Positions 14,068-14,503 of a stretch of DNA of 14,503 nucleotides are shown here, piece by piece. Below the pieces are notes generated by a model. The model had not been told where the DNA came from, did not search any database, and saw only the letters and a program-made list of their open reading frames with translations. Position numbers and translations under genes: made by a program. The number at the start of each line of letters is the position of its first letter. Position 1 is the stretch's first letter. Source of the DNA: an uncultured Alistipes sp. (lineage in GTDB: Bacteria > Bacteroidota > Bacteroidia > Bacteroidales > Rikenellaceae); contig CAJGDC010000049.1 in the NCBI GenBank assembly GCA_904502005.1, positions 1 to 14,503 of the forward strand, written 5' to 3'.

Positions 14068-14099
14068 TAATGAAGTTAAAACTATTAAAAAGAGAGATT

Positions 14100-14474
14100 A
14101 TGAGAAAGATGTTATATGTATTGTTTGCTGCTACGGTATTCGTTAGCTGTAGCGCAAATGGCAACAAGGGTTACAATTCGGTAGATGCTGATAGTTTTGC
14201 GAAGTTTATTGCCAACGAGCAGGTACAACTTATTGATTCGCGCACTCCTGAAGAGTTCAATGCTGGGCATATACCGGGGGCGATAAATATCAATATTGGT
14301 GATGAGAATTTTAGAGCTAAAGTCAATGAACTTGACAAATCTCGCCCTATTGCAGTATAGTGTCGTGGAGGTCGTCGTAGCAAGGAGGCTGCTGATATAA
14401 TGGCAGGATGTGGCTATGATGTTACAGAACTTTCAGAGGGCATTATCTCGTGGAAAGGCGAAATAGAACAGTAG
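14100..14474 (+). pseudogene. Rhodanese-domain lipoprotein interrupted by an in-frame amber codon
   Basis: A single-domain rhodanese (sulfurtransferase fold) preceded by a lipoprotein signal, MRKMLYVLFAATVFVSC, with lipobox Cys17. Typical rhodanese motifs follow: LIDSRTPEEFNAGHIPGAIN (44-63). Codon 87 is TAG (14358-14360), immediately before the active-site loop, which reads on in frame as CRGGRRSKEAAD (88-99) with catalytic Cys88, then to EGIISWKGEIEQ and a second TAG (14472-14474); full length would be 124 residues. Relatives have Tyr at this point (VYCRGG), so TAC or TAT to TAG is a one-base change. The rest of the frame is undamaged, so the mutation is recent, a sequence error, or read through. 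TAG is the normal stop of several neighbours, which argues against recoding. Promoter and start look intact. Confidence 0.8.
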
Positions 14475-14482
14475 ACAAATAC

Positions 14483-14500
14483 ATTGCTGCGACAAGCAAT
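14483..14500 (+). terminator. Possible terminator hairpin at the window edge
   Basis: ATTGCT (14483-14488) and AGCAAT (14495-14500) form a six-pair stem eight bases after the final rhodanese stop. The sequence ends three bases later, so a T run cannot be checked. Confidence 0.3.
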
Positions 14501-14503
14501 AAA

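Noticed and set aside
14037..14099. Longer rhodanese start at 14037 or 14070
   Set aside because: Both lie at or upstream of the predicted transcription start, and only ATG 14100 gives a proper lipoprotein signal peptide.
1..14503. CRISPR arrays, tRNA or rRNA genes, insertion sequences
   Set aside because: No regularly spaced repeats, cloverleaf-like segments, transposase frames or flanking terminal repeats were seen.

Overview
The window looks like Bacteroidales chromosome, probably from a gut-type species. Four promoters fit the Bacteroidetes pattern TTTG, about 19-21 bases, then TAnnTTTG; three of them carry the identical -7 box TATCTTTG with exactly 20 bases between boxes. Shine-Dalgarno sequences are almost absent, and the gene families fit the same group. 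I cannot name a genus.

Layout. (1) Minus strand, 1-1991: a tightly packed operon read right to left, umuD - crcB - EamA transporter - umuC. The umuC gene runs off the left edge and only its first 97 codons are present. The two halves of the SOS mutagenic polymerase (UmuD and UmuC) are separated by a fluoride channel and a drug/metabolite-type permease, with gaps of 2-4 bases. (2) Plus strand, 2059-3311: purT (formate-dependent GAR transformylase) with its own promoter, divergent from umuD. (3) Plus strand, 3314-13230: a promoter, a roughly 145-base structured leader ending in an intrinsic terminator, then a complete de novo UMP operon pyrC-carA-carB-pyrK-pyrD-pyrF-pyrE-pyrB, closed by a strong terminator. 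Gaps between genes run from an 8-base overlap to 25 bases. (4) Plus strand, 13258-14503: a lipoprotein gene, then a promoter embedded in a palindrome driving a rhodanese-type lipoprotein gene that carries an in-frame amber codon just before its catalytic cysteine.

The pyr operon encodes every step from carbamoyl phosphate to UMP and departs from the textbook in three places. CarA has lost its catalytic cysteine (Ser251) together with several glutamine-binding residues, so this carbamoyl-phosphate synthetase probably uses free ammonia, as mammalian CPS1 does. PyrB carries at its C-terminus a four-cysteine zinc ribbon resembling the C-terminal part of PyrI, without PyrI's nucleotide-binding domain. 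The leader combines a long 5'/3' complementarity, an intrinsic terminator, and a possible 33-codon reading frame whose stop codon sits in the terminator loop, which suggests attenuation control of the operon.

There is no tRNA, rRNA, CRISPR array or insertion sequence that I can recognise.
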